Source of the DNA: Porphyridium purpureum
Taxonomy: Eukaryota > Rhodophyta > Bangiophyceae > Porphyridiales > Porphyridiaceae
NCBI GenBank assembly: GCA_008690995.1
Contig: VRMN01000003.1
Span: 62,001-126,000, forward strand
Direction of reading: 5' to 3'
Length of the DNA stretch: 64,000 nt
Shown: piece after piece, positions 18,474-28,588 of the stretch
How the letters are laid out: each line of letters opens with the position of its first letter
How positions within the stretch are numbered: position 1 is the stretch's first letter
Position numbers and translations under genes: made by a program
The notes under the pieces: model-generated
The model's database searches: none
What the model saw: only the letters and a program-made list of their open reading frames with translations
Told to the model about the DNA's origin: nothing

Positions 18474-20798
18474 ATGGCTGGGGATACCGCGGCGCCGCGC
18501 GTGAAGGCCGGCGAGCGGAATGTTCTTGTCACGTCGGCGTTGCCGTACGTGAATAATGTACCGCACCTGGGGAACCTTATTGGCGCCGTGTTGTCCGCCG
18601 ACGTGTATGCGCGGTACCTGCGGCAGCGCGGCGTGAATTGCGTGTACGTGTGTGGTACAGACGAGTACGGCACGGCCACGGAGACAAAGGCGCAGCAGGA
18701 GGGTGTCATGCCGAGCGAGATCTGTGATCATTACTTCAAAATCCATTCGGAGATTTACGAATGGTTCGATATCTCGTTTGATCACTTTGGGAGGACGTCC
18801 AAGCCGTACCAAACACAAATCGTGCAGGATATCTTTCGACAGGTGAACGAGAAGGGTATGATCCAGAAGGGTGAACTCGAGCAGTTGTTTTGCGAAAGGG
18901 ACAAGCGCTTTCTGGCGGATCGGTTCGTGCGAGGGACGTGCCCACAATGCACCTACGAGGATGCGCGAGGCGACCAGTGCGAGCATTGCGGACGCATGCT
19001 GAACCCAAGTGAACTTATCCGGCCAAAATGTTCTACGTGCGGGTCTGAGCCTGTCTCGCGCACCTCCAAGCACCTCTTTCTTGATCTGACGACTATTCAA
19101 AGCAGGCTCGAACGGTGGGTGGAGGAGACGTCCAAACGCGGCGACTGGAACTCGAATTGTATTGCGATGACGCAGTCGTGGCTACGTGACGGTCTGAAGC
19201 CGCGCTGCATCACGCGCGACCTGAAGTGGGGTGTGCCGGTGCCACTCGAAGGATACACGGACAAAGTGTTTTACGTCTGGTTCGACGCACCCATCGGATA
19301 CATTTCAATAACTGCCGAGCTTATGCCAGAGCACTGGAAGGAGTGGTGGCAGAACCCGCGAAATGTCGAGCTCGTTCAGTTTATGGGCAAGGATAATGTG
19401 CCATTCCACACCATCGTTTTTCCTTCCGCGCTTCTTGCCACAGAACAGGAATGGACCATGGTACATCATTTGTCCACCACTGAGTACCTGAATTATGAGA
19501 GCGGTAAATTTAGTAAGAGCAAAGGCGTGGGTGTGTTTGGGAACGACGCGAAAAACACGGGTATCGGCGTGGAGGTGTGGCGATACTACCTGATGTCCAA
19601 CCGACCCGAGGGCGCTGACTCTGTTTTCCTGTGGAGCGATTTTCAGGCTAAGAACAATACGGAGCTTCTCAACAACGTGGGCAACTTTTGTAATCGCGCG
19701 ATTACCTTTGTGAGCAAGTTTTTTGACGGCGAGATAAGTGCCGTGAGCTTGAGTTCAGAGGACGAGCGCTTTCTTGAGCAGGTGAACGAGGCATTGAACG
19801 CGTACATCAAGGCATTCGACAAAGTTCAGCTGAAGAGCGCGCTAAGGCACGCAATGACGTTGTCGAGCCACGCGAATACCTACATGCAGCACAACGAGCC
19901 TTGGAAGCATGTCAAGGTGGACAAACCTCGAGCAGCGTCTGTGGTGTCTCTGTCTTGCAATGTGGTGCTGCTTTTGAATGCCTTGCTAGAGCCCTTCCTT
20001 GGCACGCGTTTCTCGAACAAGGTACTCGGGATGTTGGGGCTCAGTCGTGACGCGCGGTATACGCGTATCCCAGACACCTTCAGCCTCATGCTGGAGACCG
20101 GCCACAAGATTGGCAGTCCGGAACTTTTATTCAGCACCATTGACGACAAGACTGTCGCTGCACTGAAACTCAAATTTGCCGGTGCGCAGGATGACTCGAC
20201 GCGCATCGGTCATCTCAATATTACCGACGCCGGCAGTGTCGGTGCAGCAGCAGCTGCTGCCGCCGCGAACGCCGAAGGTGCATTTCAATTGGATTTGCGC
20301 GTAGGTCGCATTGTGGAGGTTCGCGAAAGCGCGGACTCCGACAAACTGTACGTCGGTAAAGTGGACGTGGGTGAAGGCGAGAGTGGCGGGGCCAATGCCG
20401 CGCGAAATTTTGTGGCGGGACTTCGTGATTTGTACAAGTTAGAAGAATTGCAAGGTCGGACTGTCGTGGTCGTGTGTAACTTGCAACCGGTGCAGCTTGG
20501 CGGTATTGAGAGCCAAGCGATGCTTTTGACCGCGGAGAAGAAAAAATCGTGCGTTCTTCTCGAAGTGGCTCCAGAATGCAAACCGGGCGATCAGGTCGCA
20601 ACAATGGCGGTCCCGTATGTGCGGAGCGCTCTGCTCTTGGATCGAAAGGGATTTCAGAATGCGAGCAAGCCCTTTAGGGTCGGCGCGAGCGGAAAGGTTT
20701 TCTTTCAGAAGGAGTTCGAGCTCGGTGTGCTCGGTGCGGACGGTGCGTTCTATCCGATATCAGCGGGCGACGTCGGCGAAGGCGGCAAACTCAAGTAG
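18474..20798 (+). CDS. Methionyl-tRNA synthetase, cytosolic, with C-terminal tRNA-binding domain
   Basis: The enzyme has 774 residues and charges initiator and elongator tRNA-Met. The class I HIGH motif appears as PHLGN (about residues 29-33). The connective insert carries zinc-knot cysteines (CPQCTYED, CEHCG, CSTCG), and the KMSKS loop appears as KFSKSKG (about 345). The anticodon-binding helical domain follows. From about residue 603 comes an EMAPII/Trbp111-like OB fold (FQLDLRVGRIVEVRES). Plants and some protists also carry this C-terminal module. The Ala-rich linker at about 583-598 separates the two. Start: the first ATG; a GTG lies two codons upstream. An AATAAA-type signal follows the stop. 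Confidence 0.97.
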   Translation: MAGDTAAPRVKAGERNVLVTSALPYVNNVPHLGNLIGAVLSADVYARYLRQRGVNCVYVCGTDEYGTATETKAQQEGVMPSEICDHYFKIHSEIYEWFDISFDHFGRTSKPYQTQIVQDIFRQVNEKGMIQKGELEQLFCERDKRFLADRFVRGTCPQCTYEDARGDQCEHCGRMLNPSELIRPKCSTCGSEPVSRTSKHLFLDLTTIQSRLERWVEETSKRGDWNSNCIAMTQSWLRDGLKPRCITRDLKWGVPVPLEGYTDKVFYVWFDAPIGYISITAELMPEHWKEWWQNPRNVELVQFMGKDNVPFHTIVFPSALLATEQEWTMVHHLSTTEYLNYESGKFSKSKGVGVFGNDAKNTGIGVEVWRYYLMSNRPEGADSVFLWSDFQAKNNTELLNNVGNFCNRAITFVSKFFDGEISAVSLSSEDERFLEQVNEALNAYIKAFDKVQLKSALRHAMTLSSHANTYMQHNEPWKHVKVDKPRAASVVSLSCNVVLLLNALLEPFLGTRFSNKVLGMLGLSRDARYTRIPDTFSLMLETGHKIGSPELLFSTIDDKTVAALKLKFAGAQDDSTRIGHLNITDAGSVGAAAAAAAANAEGAFQLDLRVGRIVEVRESADSDKLYVGKVDVGEGESGGANAARNFVAGLRDLYKLEELQGRTVVVVCNLQPVQLGGIESQAMLLTAEKKKSCVLLEVAPECKPGDQVATMAVPYVRSALLLDRKGFQNASKPFRVGASGKVFFQKEFELGVLGADGAFYPISAGDVGEGGKLK

Positions 20799-20900
20799 AA
20801 GAAGAATGAATAAAATAAAAAATTCCGCCCAGCGGGTTTCTTTTCTTCTTCTTAAACACGTAATACCCACTGGATTTCCGTTGTTGTGCAGCACGCGGCG

Positions 20901-21839
20901 CTATGCGTCGAGGTTCGGTGCGGACGGCCCACTCGGTTCCTCGAAAAGCGTAGTTTTACCCTGGGGGCCCACGCACGTATGACGACCGTTTTGCGGGCCG
21001 TACGGCAGCGGCTTACCTTCCTGGAACGACTTCAAGACTTTCACTGTCGATTCAGGCGTCAGGTCTTCGTAAAAATCATCGTTGATCTGGACCATGGGTG
21101 CGTTGACGCAAGCCCCAAGGCACTCCACCTCCATAAGATGGAAAAGGCCGTCTGGCGTATCGCCTCCCACTTTGATTCCCAGGTACTCTTCACAAGCTTT
21201 GAGCACTTCGTAGCCGCCGCGAATCATACATGGCGTCGTAGTGCACACTTGGATGTTGTATTTCCCGATTTTCTCGCGATTATACATGGTGTAGAATGTA
21301 GCCACCTCGTAGACACGCATCGGCGCCATCTCAAGAACGTTTGCAACCTTATTCATGGCAGCCAGGGGAAGCCATCCTCCGCACTGTCTCTGCGCAAGAT
21401 CGAGCGCGGGAATCACGGCTGATGACTTGTAATTGCTTGGATACTTTTTCAGAAGCTCTGCAATCTTTGTGTAATTCTCGTCCGTGAAGTCGAACGGCGT
21501 TTCTTCGGTATTATGCGGCACATCGCGATGCTGATTCATTGCTTCAGCGTACCGCCACGCGGGTGAAGCATGCAAGCCCCGCCTCAAGTGCGTCGGTGCG
21601 CATCCGTTCAGGGCCGACATCGCGCTCGCGGGCTTGTCATCGAGTGCGCGCGCCAGCAAGCACGACACGCCCCGACCCCGTGAAGCGGGTGCGGACATGG
21701 CCGGCGAGACAGACGCTGCTGCAGTCATCACGGCGCGCCACAAGCCCATCCCGGCGCACGACGTCGCCACGCGCGACCACGCTTTAGCCCCTGCGCCCAT
21801 GGCGGCCGACCTCGCGGCCGCGCTGAGCGCACTCTGCAT
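20901..21839 (-). CDS. NDUFV2: NADH dehydrogenase (complex I) 24-kDa subunit, mitochondrial
   Basis: The protein has 312 residues. It belongs to the peripheral arm of mitochondrial complex I and carries the N1a [2Fe-2S] cluster. The thioredoxin-like core shows the four ligands as CTTTPC (Cx4C) and CLGAC (Cx3C), and the family blocks [12 protein letters not shown] and [16 protein letters not shown]. The first 90-100 residues from the ATG at 21839 are Ala/Ser/Arg-rich without acidic residues, as expected for a mitochondrial presequence, longer than usual. The frame remains open upstream to about 22034, but that extension is not needed. Confidence 0.97.
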   Translation of the reverse strand: MQSALSAAARSAAMGAGAKAWSRVATSCAGMGLWRAVMTAAASVSPAMSAPASRGRGVSCLLARALDDKPASAMSALNGCAPTHLRRGLHASPAWRYAEAMNQHRDVPHNTEETPFDFTDENYTKIAELLKKYPSNYKSSAVIPALDLAQRQCGGWLPLAAMNKVANVLEMAPMRVYEVATFYTMYNREKIGKYNIQVCTTTPCMIRGGYEVLKACEEYLGIKVGGDTPDGLFHLMEVECLGACVNAPMVQINDDFYEDLTPESTVKVLKSFQEGKPLPYGPQNGRHTCVGPQGKTTLFEEPSGPSAPNLDA

Positions 21840-22364
21840 TTTGCCGCACGTGTTCCCGCCGCGGTGTACGAAGAGACCGAACGCGCTTGCGTGTATGCCC
21901 GGTCGTGTCCGTGTGTACGTATATGGCGATGCGTCGAGCTGTTCCAGTTCTAGCAAAGTCTGTTCCGTGCGTCCAGCTTGCGCTTCGACACGAGTATTGT
22001 TCGGCGTGCGTGTCTTGCCTTGCACTCTGCGCACTTGGCCACAAGTTTTATGGGACGAGGCCGTTCACAGCGCCTGAAACAATTTCGGCAGTGTACAGTG
22101 TGGCGTGCGCATTTTGCGTGTAACCTGGGTAGATGCGGAGAGGGGGCGATGAGCGAAGGGCAGGGCAGACAGTATCGACAATCTGCATTTTCACAGAATA
22201 CCATGCCACCGCGACATGGGCTCTTCGCCACAGGCACGCAAACAAGGAGACCGAAGGATACGCCATGCACATGAAGGTCAACACGCTACAACACACACAA
22301 CGCCTTTCGCCAATTTAATTGCTCAGATACGAACCCACACAAAATGCCTCGGTCGCTCAGTCCG
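21840..22364. other. Intergenic region, 0.53 kb
   Basis: The region includes the 5' flank of NDUFV2 and the 3' flank of the Myb gene. I see no RNA gene or conserved frame. Confidence 0.4.
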
Positions 22365-23978
22365 TCACATGTCTACGGGCACCTCTCCAAGCCGCTCATA
22401 CCATTGTCTAACAGCGTCCCTCCAATTCTCCTTCGTCAAGCGCAAAGAGCGGGCGCGATCTTTCAGATCCACGGCCGTCCGCGTGGAGCGGAACTGATTC
22501 CGGTACTGGTTCAGCATCTGCGCCCACTTTCCATACGCAAGGTTAGGGTCCTCCAGCCCCCGATACAGAGCCTTGTATATGGCATCATCTTCCTCTGGTT
22601 GCCATGGCGTGCGCTTTCGACGCACCGTCGTTGGAGTCCGGCTCGCTGGATCTGCTTCGCCTTCTCCGCTCTCGACTCCGTCAACATCCGCGGGATGAGA
22701 TACAGCCGCCTTCTTCTTTCTCGGAGGCTTTTTCGCAGACGCTTCGGCGTCACCGTCCACACCAGACTCCGCGGCTATGCGTGCTGCTAGCTGAGCTGCA
22801 GCACGCTTTCCGCGCGCGCGAGGCTTTTCGGACTGAATCATGGTCTTCTGCTGCTGCATGGCAACTAAACTGTGATGCAGTTTGTTCGCATTCTCGACCG
22901 CGGCCTCAGCCGTACTCTGCACAACATTCACAGCATGTACGGCCTGCGGGCCGACCGGGTCCAGCGTCTCGACCGGCGGGTCTTCCGGAAACGTCACGCT
23001 GACTCGAACAAGCGCCATAAACACCCGCGACAATGCGCGAAGCTTGCCAATCGCCTCGTAGCACTGCGACAGCAGCGCGGGACTTGACGTGTCACGCACA
23101 TCACCATCTTCGGAGACCGCTGCGCGCAGCGGATTCTTGCTTTTCCATTGAAGCACGTGCCTGCGCAGCTCTTCGTCCTGCTTTGCAGCAGCGAGGACCG
23201 CGTCATGGATGAAGTTAAGCGTCGGTAATTCAAGAAACTCTTGCGGCTGATACATTGAGTCAATGGCGTCGCGCAACACCTTTGCTGGTGCTATGGACTT
23301 TCGAAGTTTCTTGTTATCTTCCACCTTGGCCTCGGTCTGTGCAAGCAGGTACCAGATGCACAGCTTGTTTAGCAGAAGCGGCACGTTTGCCCGCACCTCG
23401 GACTGCATAATGTCCAGGGAATGGAGCTGCTTGCGTGGCAGGGCGTCCAGCAGCGCTCGGAGGTTGTACAGTGTGCCCTGCATGTCGAGCATGAGGCCAG
23501 ACAGCAGCTCCACGAGGGACACATCCTGTCCCTCCAGGAGCACCGGCCCCGCAGCCGGCGGGTCCCGCGGCGCATTCAACAGCTTGGCACGCGTCATATT
23601 CAGGGTCATGTGCGCCGAGCAGGCGCATGCCATCATGAGAATGGCGTCCATGACCGCTCCGAGCGCGGCCTGCTTGACGTCGCCCACGTGCTGCTCTCCG
23701 TCCGGAAACAAGCGCTCCACTGCTTGTGCGACAGCCACCTTCATCGCGCCGACCGCCGCGACGTCGCGCTTTGCGGCGTCCGCCACGGCTACCGGCGCGG
23801 CCTTTGCGCCGCCGCGCGCCGCGCCCGCCTTGGGCATGGCGTTGCTGATCATCTCGCGCTCCTCATCGTAAATTGCCCAGTCGCCGCTCACGCTCTTCGC
23901 CACCCATTCCTTCACCGCGTCATCCTGGAACAACTTCAGCACCTTTACCCACACCTCGTCTGCATGCTCCTTGACCAT
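22365..23978 (-). CDS. Helical protein with C-terminal TRF-like telobox Myb domain
   Basis: The protein has 537 residues. The C-terminus (about 455-515) is a single Myb/SANT repeat: KRTPWQPEEDDAIYKALY, then YGKWAQMLNQYRNQFRSTR, then TAVDLKDRARSL. The last block matches the VDLKDKWRN telobox signature of telomere-binding Myb proteins (TRF1/2, Taz1, Tbf1, plant TRB/TRP). Before it lies a basic Lys/Arg/Ala linker (about 375-450) with nuclear signals. The N-terminal 330 residues are almost wholly helical, with Leu-rich segments, and might serve as a dimerisation domain like TRFH, though I cannot show this. Likely role: binding of telomere repeats or of telobox promoters. Its own upstream region contains teloboxes, which suggests autoregulation. 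A generic chromatin SANT protein is the main alternative. Confidence 0.7.
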   Translation of the reverse strand: MVKEHADEVWVKVLKLFQDDAVKEWVAKSVSGDWAIYDEEREMISNAMPKAGAARGGAKAAPVAVADAAKRDVAAVGAMKVAVAQAVERLFPDGEQHVGDVKQAALGAVMDAILMMACACSAHMTLNMTRAKLLNAPRDPPAAGPVLLEGQDVSLVELLSGLMLDMQGTLYNLRALLDALPRKQLHSLDIMQSEVRANVPLLLNKLCIWYLLAQTEAKVEDNKKLRKSIAPAKVLRDAIDSMYQPQEFLELPTLNFIHDAVLAAAKQDEELRRHVLQWKSKNPLRAAVSEDGDVRDTSSPALLSQCYEAIGKLRALSRVFMALVRVSVTFPEDPPVETLDPVGPQAVHAVNVVQSTAEAAVENANKLHHSLVAMQQQKTMIQSEKPRARGKRAAAQLAARIAAESGVDGDAEASAKKPPRKKKAAVSHPADVDGVESGEGEADPASRTPTTVRRKRTPWQPEEDDAIYKALYRGLEDPNLAYGKWAQMLNQYRNQFRSTRTAVDLKDRARSLRLTKENWRDAVRQWYERLGEVPVDM

Positions 23979-24763
23979 GCCGGTGGGGCGTCACAAACCC
24001 TTCTTTGTACCTGCCCTTCTTCCCCTGGTTGGACTTCGTGCTATCGTTACCCTTGTTCTACCGCACTCAGACCGCTTGCGACACCGCAAACGCGCGCGTT
24101 CCCCTACCCTGATCGATTCTCGCTCCACCCTCTCTCTCACTTTCACTTTCACACACACACACACCCAAATCCCACTGACTGACCGCATCACCATCGTTGA
24201 ACGGTTTATACTAAAACACACTCATTTTACTAGCACGCTACCACCAAGCCTTCCAAAACCGCGCGCCGCAACACACCGAGACACACACACAAAAAAGCGC
24301 GCGCCCCGCAAGTGTACTTCCCGGTACATGTGAATGAGCACAACACAAGAAACCCTGCAAATAACCCTACGTGGCGGCGCTTGCATTCCCGGCGCAGTTA
24401 GGATTAGGGTTGGGTGGCGCGCCTGGCGTGCTGAACACGATTTGAAAATTTGAACGCTTGGTGATTGGGACGCCATGCACGATGGATGTGAAAGCGCGGC
24501 AGACGGAGCATTCGTGGCACAGATGAGTTTGCCACGCACGGCCTGCAAGTCGAGTCGTCCGCGCGAGGAGTTGTAGCTCGGAAAGGACGGTCGTGGCCAG
24601 GTGCAATCTGGATTCGCCGACAGTCAGGTCGTGTCGACCGCGCGCGCGGGTCCACTTGCTCACTACGCAACACAGGTGACTCGGTCGGCTGGCGAGCGTT
24701 TTGTGACAAGCCTTTCGCGCGTCGGCACAAAGGGATGCATTGTACCCAAATACCTTGTGGGTT
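23979..24763. other. Divergent promoter region of the Myb and kinase genes
   Basis: The 785 bases hold a CA-rich stretch near 24150-24165 and 24280-24295 and two telobox motifs (24363-24369 and 24404-24411, opposite orientation). No gene recognised. Confidence 0.45.
24363..24411. promoter_or_regulatory. Pair of inverted telobox motifs
   Basis: AACCCTA at 24363 and TTAGGGTT at 24404 lie in opposite orientation about 40 bases apart, between the telobox-Myb gene and the kinase gene. Such pairs could bind a dimeric TRF-like factor. Confidence 0.45.
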
Positions 24764-27700
24764 ATGATGGGGTTCTTCCAAAATTGGGTGCGCGGGCGAG
24801 CTTTGTCTGGACAGGCAAGCTCAAAGGGCAGTGACCTTCACGAACATGTGGGTCCGGTGACGTCAACCGCAGGAGCCACGGGTGCTCCACAGTCGGCACG
24901 TCGACGAGACCCCAATGCGTCGGGTTCGACCACGCACTCTACGACACAGGATCAATCCAGGAAGCAAGAGCCGCCGGTAAAGTCAGAGCAGCAGGCGCAG
25001 CAAGTGCAGCAGCTACTGCCATACACACGCGCGGTGCAATCGCGACGCTCGATCAAAATCGATCATCGCAAGTCGGCGCGTGATACTATACAGACACAAG
25101 ATGCACGGTCCCAGGCGGCTGCGCACGCAGCGGCCTCCCGTGCTAAAAACAACGTCTCTCGGTCAACCGATGCATGTACGCAGGTCGCGAACGAAGCAAC
25201 GCGGCGTCGGATGGGGCCAAAGATTTTAGACACATCAAAAACAGCGGGCGACATGCCGACTCGAGCGCATTCACCAGAGCAACGGGGGGCGCAGCAGAGA
25301 ACTGGAATACAGAGAACCACCCGAAAAGTACGGACGCAGCCCGCACTTACTGAAGACAGCAGTGAGTCTGTGGGAGAAACGGCATGCATTAGCGGGTCTG
25401 CAGAGGTGACCCCCGTCCGCACAGCTCGTAGCACACAGGAACAGGTCGATCAGCTGCTTCACAACATTGCAAACGCTGTCTGTGAGGACGCTCGACAGCG
25501 CAGCAAAGTATGCAAAGAAAATGAACTACGCGTCGTGCTTGCGTATGCGGCTGGAAGCCCGACTGCCGAGGGAGCCGCATCAACTGCAACAACCAAGCAT
25601 GGACATTCAATATCTCCCGCACACGAAGGAACTCACGTCCGTAGCCCAGCATACAGCCAAACCTACAGTAGCTCGAGCAGCAGCGCGGCGACCGAGCACA
25701 GCAGTGGGACGGCCAGCAGTACCACAAGCACCGCGAGCCCTGCCGGGCTCCATCAGCAGCGAGGAACCTGCAGCAGAACAGGAAGCCGCGTGCGTGTTTC
25801 CAAACAGGCACAACGCGATGCGCTTATCATTCTGTCCGAGGTTGCCGCGGTCGAAAGCGGCGAAATTATCGAGCGCCTGCTTCGACTGGGAGCATTGGAC
25901 GTCGCGCTTGATGTAGTCCTTTCATACACAGCAGCGCCGCGTGCAACCACCATTGCACCTGATGAGCTTCGACCTGTCACGATTTGCAGCTCCAAGCCAA
26001 AGGTAGGAGCGACTGCAGGTCTGGACACAGAACCCATTGCTTCATCAGCGCTACCTGCTTGCGGGCCGGATCATGTCGCCATCTGTTGGGCCACTCGTGC
26101 ACTGCGAAATATTACAGCCGGCGCGCGGGCGTGGAGCATTGACCATGCGAGTCGCCCGCTGCACCACCTGGTGAAGCATGGGTGTGTGCCCGTCCTTTGC
26201 CAGCTCATGTGTGGCTCAATGAGTTTTCTGGACGCCGCGTGTGACGCTGCCGCGCTCATCTCGATGATCAGCGCCGACTCCGAGCTCCGTCCTGAGCTTG
26301 CGCGCAGCCATGCGATTGAGGCTCTGTGTCAGCTCGCGCGCAACGCGCCAGACTTTCGTGAAGCACAGCTGCACGTAATCTGCGCCCTCGCAGAAATGTC
26401 CCAGGGCAACACAAGCGGGCCCGGCGTGGCCGAGAGCGAGTGTGCGTACGTGGAGCTGCTCTGCGACCAAGGTGCGCTGGACGCCGCTCTCGGTGCAATT
26501 GGGTGTGCGAGGGATACTCGCACTATCGCAGAAGCGGCACGCATGCTCGGAAATCTGGCCTGTTCAAAGGTCGGAATGGCAACCCTGCAAAGTGCTGGCT
26601 GTGTCATTGGTTTGGCGCAGCGTTTGCCTCGTTGGATGCAATGCGCAGCCCACGCGTTCACAGGAAAGCGCGGGAAGTCAAGGGCTGCAGTGACGCCAGC
26701 GCGAGCGAAAGAACAGCATCCAGCACAATATGCCGACATGTACAGCTGTGCGTGCTCCAACGCGACATACGATCAGGTGGTACCGGCCATGGAGCTAATT
26801 CGCGCCCTTTGCAATGTCTGCATGGAGCCCAACGCAGCCAGCGCTGCAATTCATGCAGGCGCGCCGGCATGTCTGGCACGTCACTTCGAGGACGCCTTGT
26901 TCGCGAACGATCAAGCGCATGCAGAGCAATGCCCCAAAGTGAGCCTGTTCGACGAGGCGCACCGTCTGCTTGTTATCATGGCACGTGCGGGCGCTGCCTC
27001 GCGGGCACATGTCCTAAACGCCGTGAATAGTGCGATCTCAAGCGCACACACCACGGGCCGTGCAACTCGGCTGCTGTACGGCCTACGCGACAGCATCGTG
27101 CAGTACACGGCGCAGGAGTCCCTTCCGCAGCTCAGCGGCGTTAGTTCAATTGAGGCACTCACATACGTGCAGCTTGATTCCGATCCCGCGCTATCGCCGG
27201 ACGAGGCACTGCGACGATCTCTATCAATGGCACAGCGCTCATTCCGACCATCAGGCAGTATGCTTCTGGTAGAAAGACCCTGCGCACTAGATACCGCTGA
27301 CGTACTCGAGGATGAAGCACGCAGACTGCCACGTGCACAAGCTCTGTCGCATGGCATCCACGTGCCAGCGGATCGACTCCTAGCGCACATTCCTGACAAG
27401 GAGAATGTGCGAGGGCGCGTAAATAAGGAAACCACGGCGCGCGAAAAGCAGCCCACTTCGAAAGACCGTCTGGACCGAGACCAATTTGAGCTGGGTCAGA
27501 CGCTCGGGCGGGGCGCCTACGGCACCGTGGTGCTTGCGAAGAATTCGCGCTCGGGCGAGCTCGTGGCGATCAAGCAGTTTCATGACGTCGTGGATCGATC
27601 TGCGCTAAAAGAGCAGCGCATCTGGCGCGAGCTGGATCACTTGAATGTGGTACGGTACCACGGCTTCTTTCTTGGAGACGACAACCGGCTCAGCTTGGTG

Positions 27701-28264
27701 GCCGAGTACGTGGACGGCTGGTCCCTGGCGGAGCACCTCGCGTCTTTCCAGGAATTCAGCGAGCCGCTGGTTGCCGAGATTGTGAAGCAAGTGCTTGATG
27801 GGCTAGCTTACCTGCACGAGCGCGGCATTGTGCATCGCGACCTGAAGCCGGCGAACATTCTGGTCTCCCGAGCTGGCGTGGTGAAAATCACGGATTTCGG
27901 AGTGTCCACATCGCCCTGGCTGGGTTCTCTTGCGACGGGCAACACGATGGTGGGGACTCCGTGGTACCTCGACCCACAAGTGATCCAGGGCAAGCCGTAC
28001 AACAGCTCGGTGGACGTCTTCAGCCTGGGCTGCACGGCGCTGGAACTAGCAACGGGGAGGCGTCCGTTCCACGAGTTCACGTCGATGCAGGTTCTGTTCC
28101 GGATGGTCGAGCACGGGCGCCCGGACATTCCGCAGCATCTATCTGCCGCGTTCCAGTCCTTCCTGCGCGACTGCTGGCACCCCGACATCTCGCAGCGCCC
28201 CAGCGCGACCCATTTACTCGCGCACGCCTTCCTGACGAACTGTACTCAAACCGTTAACAAGTAA
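24764..28264 (+). CDS. Protein kinase with N-terminal Armadillo-like region (STE/MAP3K-type)
   Basis: The protein has 1,166 residues from the first ATG. Residues 1-330 are Ser/Thr/Gln-rich and disordered. About 330-800 is a helical, Armadillo/HEAT-like array (for example SECAYVELLCDQGALDAALGA, AEAARMLGNLACSKVG, MELIRALCNVCMEPNAASAA). The kinase domain runs from about 907 to 1160 with GRGAYGTVVL, the Lys in VAIKQF, the catalytic loop HRDLKPANIL, DFGVSTSP, and the activation segment GTPWYLDPQVIQG. The substrate-recognition loop and overall look fit the STE11/STE20 group, close to plant MAP3K-epsilon and Cdc7-type kinases. Those have the order kinase then Armadillo; here it is reversed. Probably a signalling kinase in growth or division; partner unknown. 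Confidence 0.85.
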   Translation: MMGFFQNWVRGRALSGQASSKGSDLHEHVGPVTSTAGATGAPQSARRRDPNASGSTTHSTTQDQSRKQEPPVKSEQQAQQVQQLLPYTRAVQSRRSIKIDHRKSARDTIQTQDARSQAAAHAAASRAKNNVSRSTDACTQVANEATRRRMGPKILDTSKTAGDMPTRAHSPEQRGAQQRTGIQRTTRKVRTQPALTEDSSESVGETACISGSAEVTPVRTARSTQEQVDQLLHNIANAVCEDARQRSKVCKENELRVVLAYAAGSPTAEGAASTATTKHGHSISPAHEGTHVRSPAYSQTYSSSSSSAATEHSSGTASSTTSTASPAGLHQQRGTCSRTGSRVRVSKQAQRDALIILSEVAAVESGEIIERLLRLGALDVALDVVLSYTAAPRATTIAPDELRPVTICSSKPKVGATAGLDTEPIASSALPACGPDHVAICWATRALRNITAGARAWSIDHASRPLHHLVKHGCVPVLCQLMCGSMSFLDAACDAAALISMISADSELRPELARSHAIEALCQLARNAPDFREAQLHVICALAEMSQGNTSGPGVAESECAYVELLCDQGALDAALGAIGCARDTRTIAEAARMLGNLACSKVGMATLQSAGCVIGLAQRLPRWMQCAAHAFTGKRGKSRAAVTPARAKEQHPAQYADMYSCACSNATYDQVVPAMELIRALCNVCMEPNAASAAIHAGAPACLARHFEDALFANDQAHAEQCPKVSLFDEAHRLLVIMARAGAASRAHVLNAVNSAISSAHTTGRATRLLYGLRDSIVQYTAQESLPQLSGVSSIEALTYVQLDSDPALSPDEALRRSLSMAQRSFRPSGSMLLVERPCALDTADVLEDEARRLPRAQALSHGIHVPADRLLAHIPDKENVRGRVNKETTAREKQPTSKDRLDRDQFELGQTLGRGAYGTVVLAKNSRSGELVAIKQFHDVVDRSALKEQRIWRELDHLNVVRYHGFFLGDDNRLSLVAEYVDGWSLAEHLASFQEFSEPLVAEIVKQVLDGLAYLHERGIVHRDLKPANILVSRAGVVKITDFGVSTSPWLGSLATGNTMVGTPWYLDPQVIQGKPYNSSVDVFSLGCTALELATGRRPFHEFTSMQVLFRMVEHGRPDIPQHLSAAFQSFLRDCWHPDISQRPSATHLLAHAFLTNCTQTVNK

Positions 28265-28588
28265 CGCCTAGGGTTATCTCGCTCACCAGACAAAAGACAC
28301 CAAATAACGGTTAAAATGTTCAGACGCACACACAAACGGTTAGGGTTTTCTAGGAATTCGGTCACGGAGTCGTTGGGCGTGTGGCGAGGAGGGAAAGGAG
28401 AAGGGAAGAGAGGACGCACGGTGGTGGTGGACGTGCGTGGTGGAAAAGGGGTGCGGTTGTGTTGAGATCAGGAAGTGGTTGCGTTTCGCTTAGAGCGGCG
28501 GGGAGCAGCCGGTATTGCACGGGTGCGTGCGTGATTCTTGTAGATTGGGTGTCTGCGTCGGCATTTGAGCTTGTGTGTTTTTTGCACG
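28265..28588. other. Promoter region of V-ATPase c''
   Basis: The 324 bases between same-strand genes hold two telobox motifs, TAGGGTTA at 28269-28276 and TTAGGGTTTT at 28340-28349. Confidence 0.5.
28340..28349 (+). promoter_or_regulatory. Telobox (TTAGGGTTTT)
   Basis: The motif lies about 240 bases upstream of the V-ATPase c'' ATG; a second copy in the same orientation is 70 bases further upstream. Confidence 0.45.
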
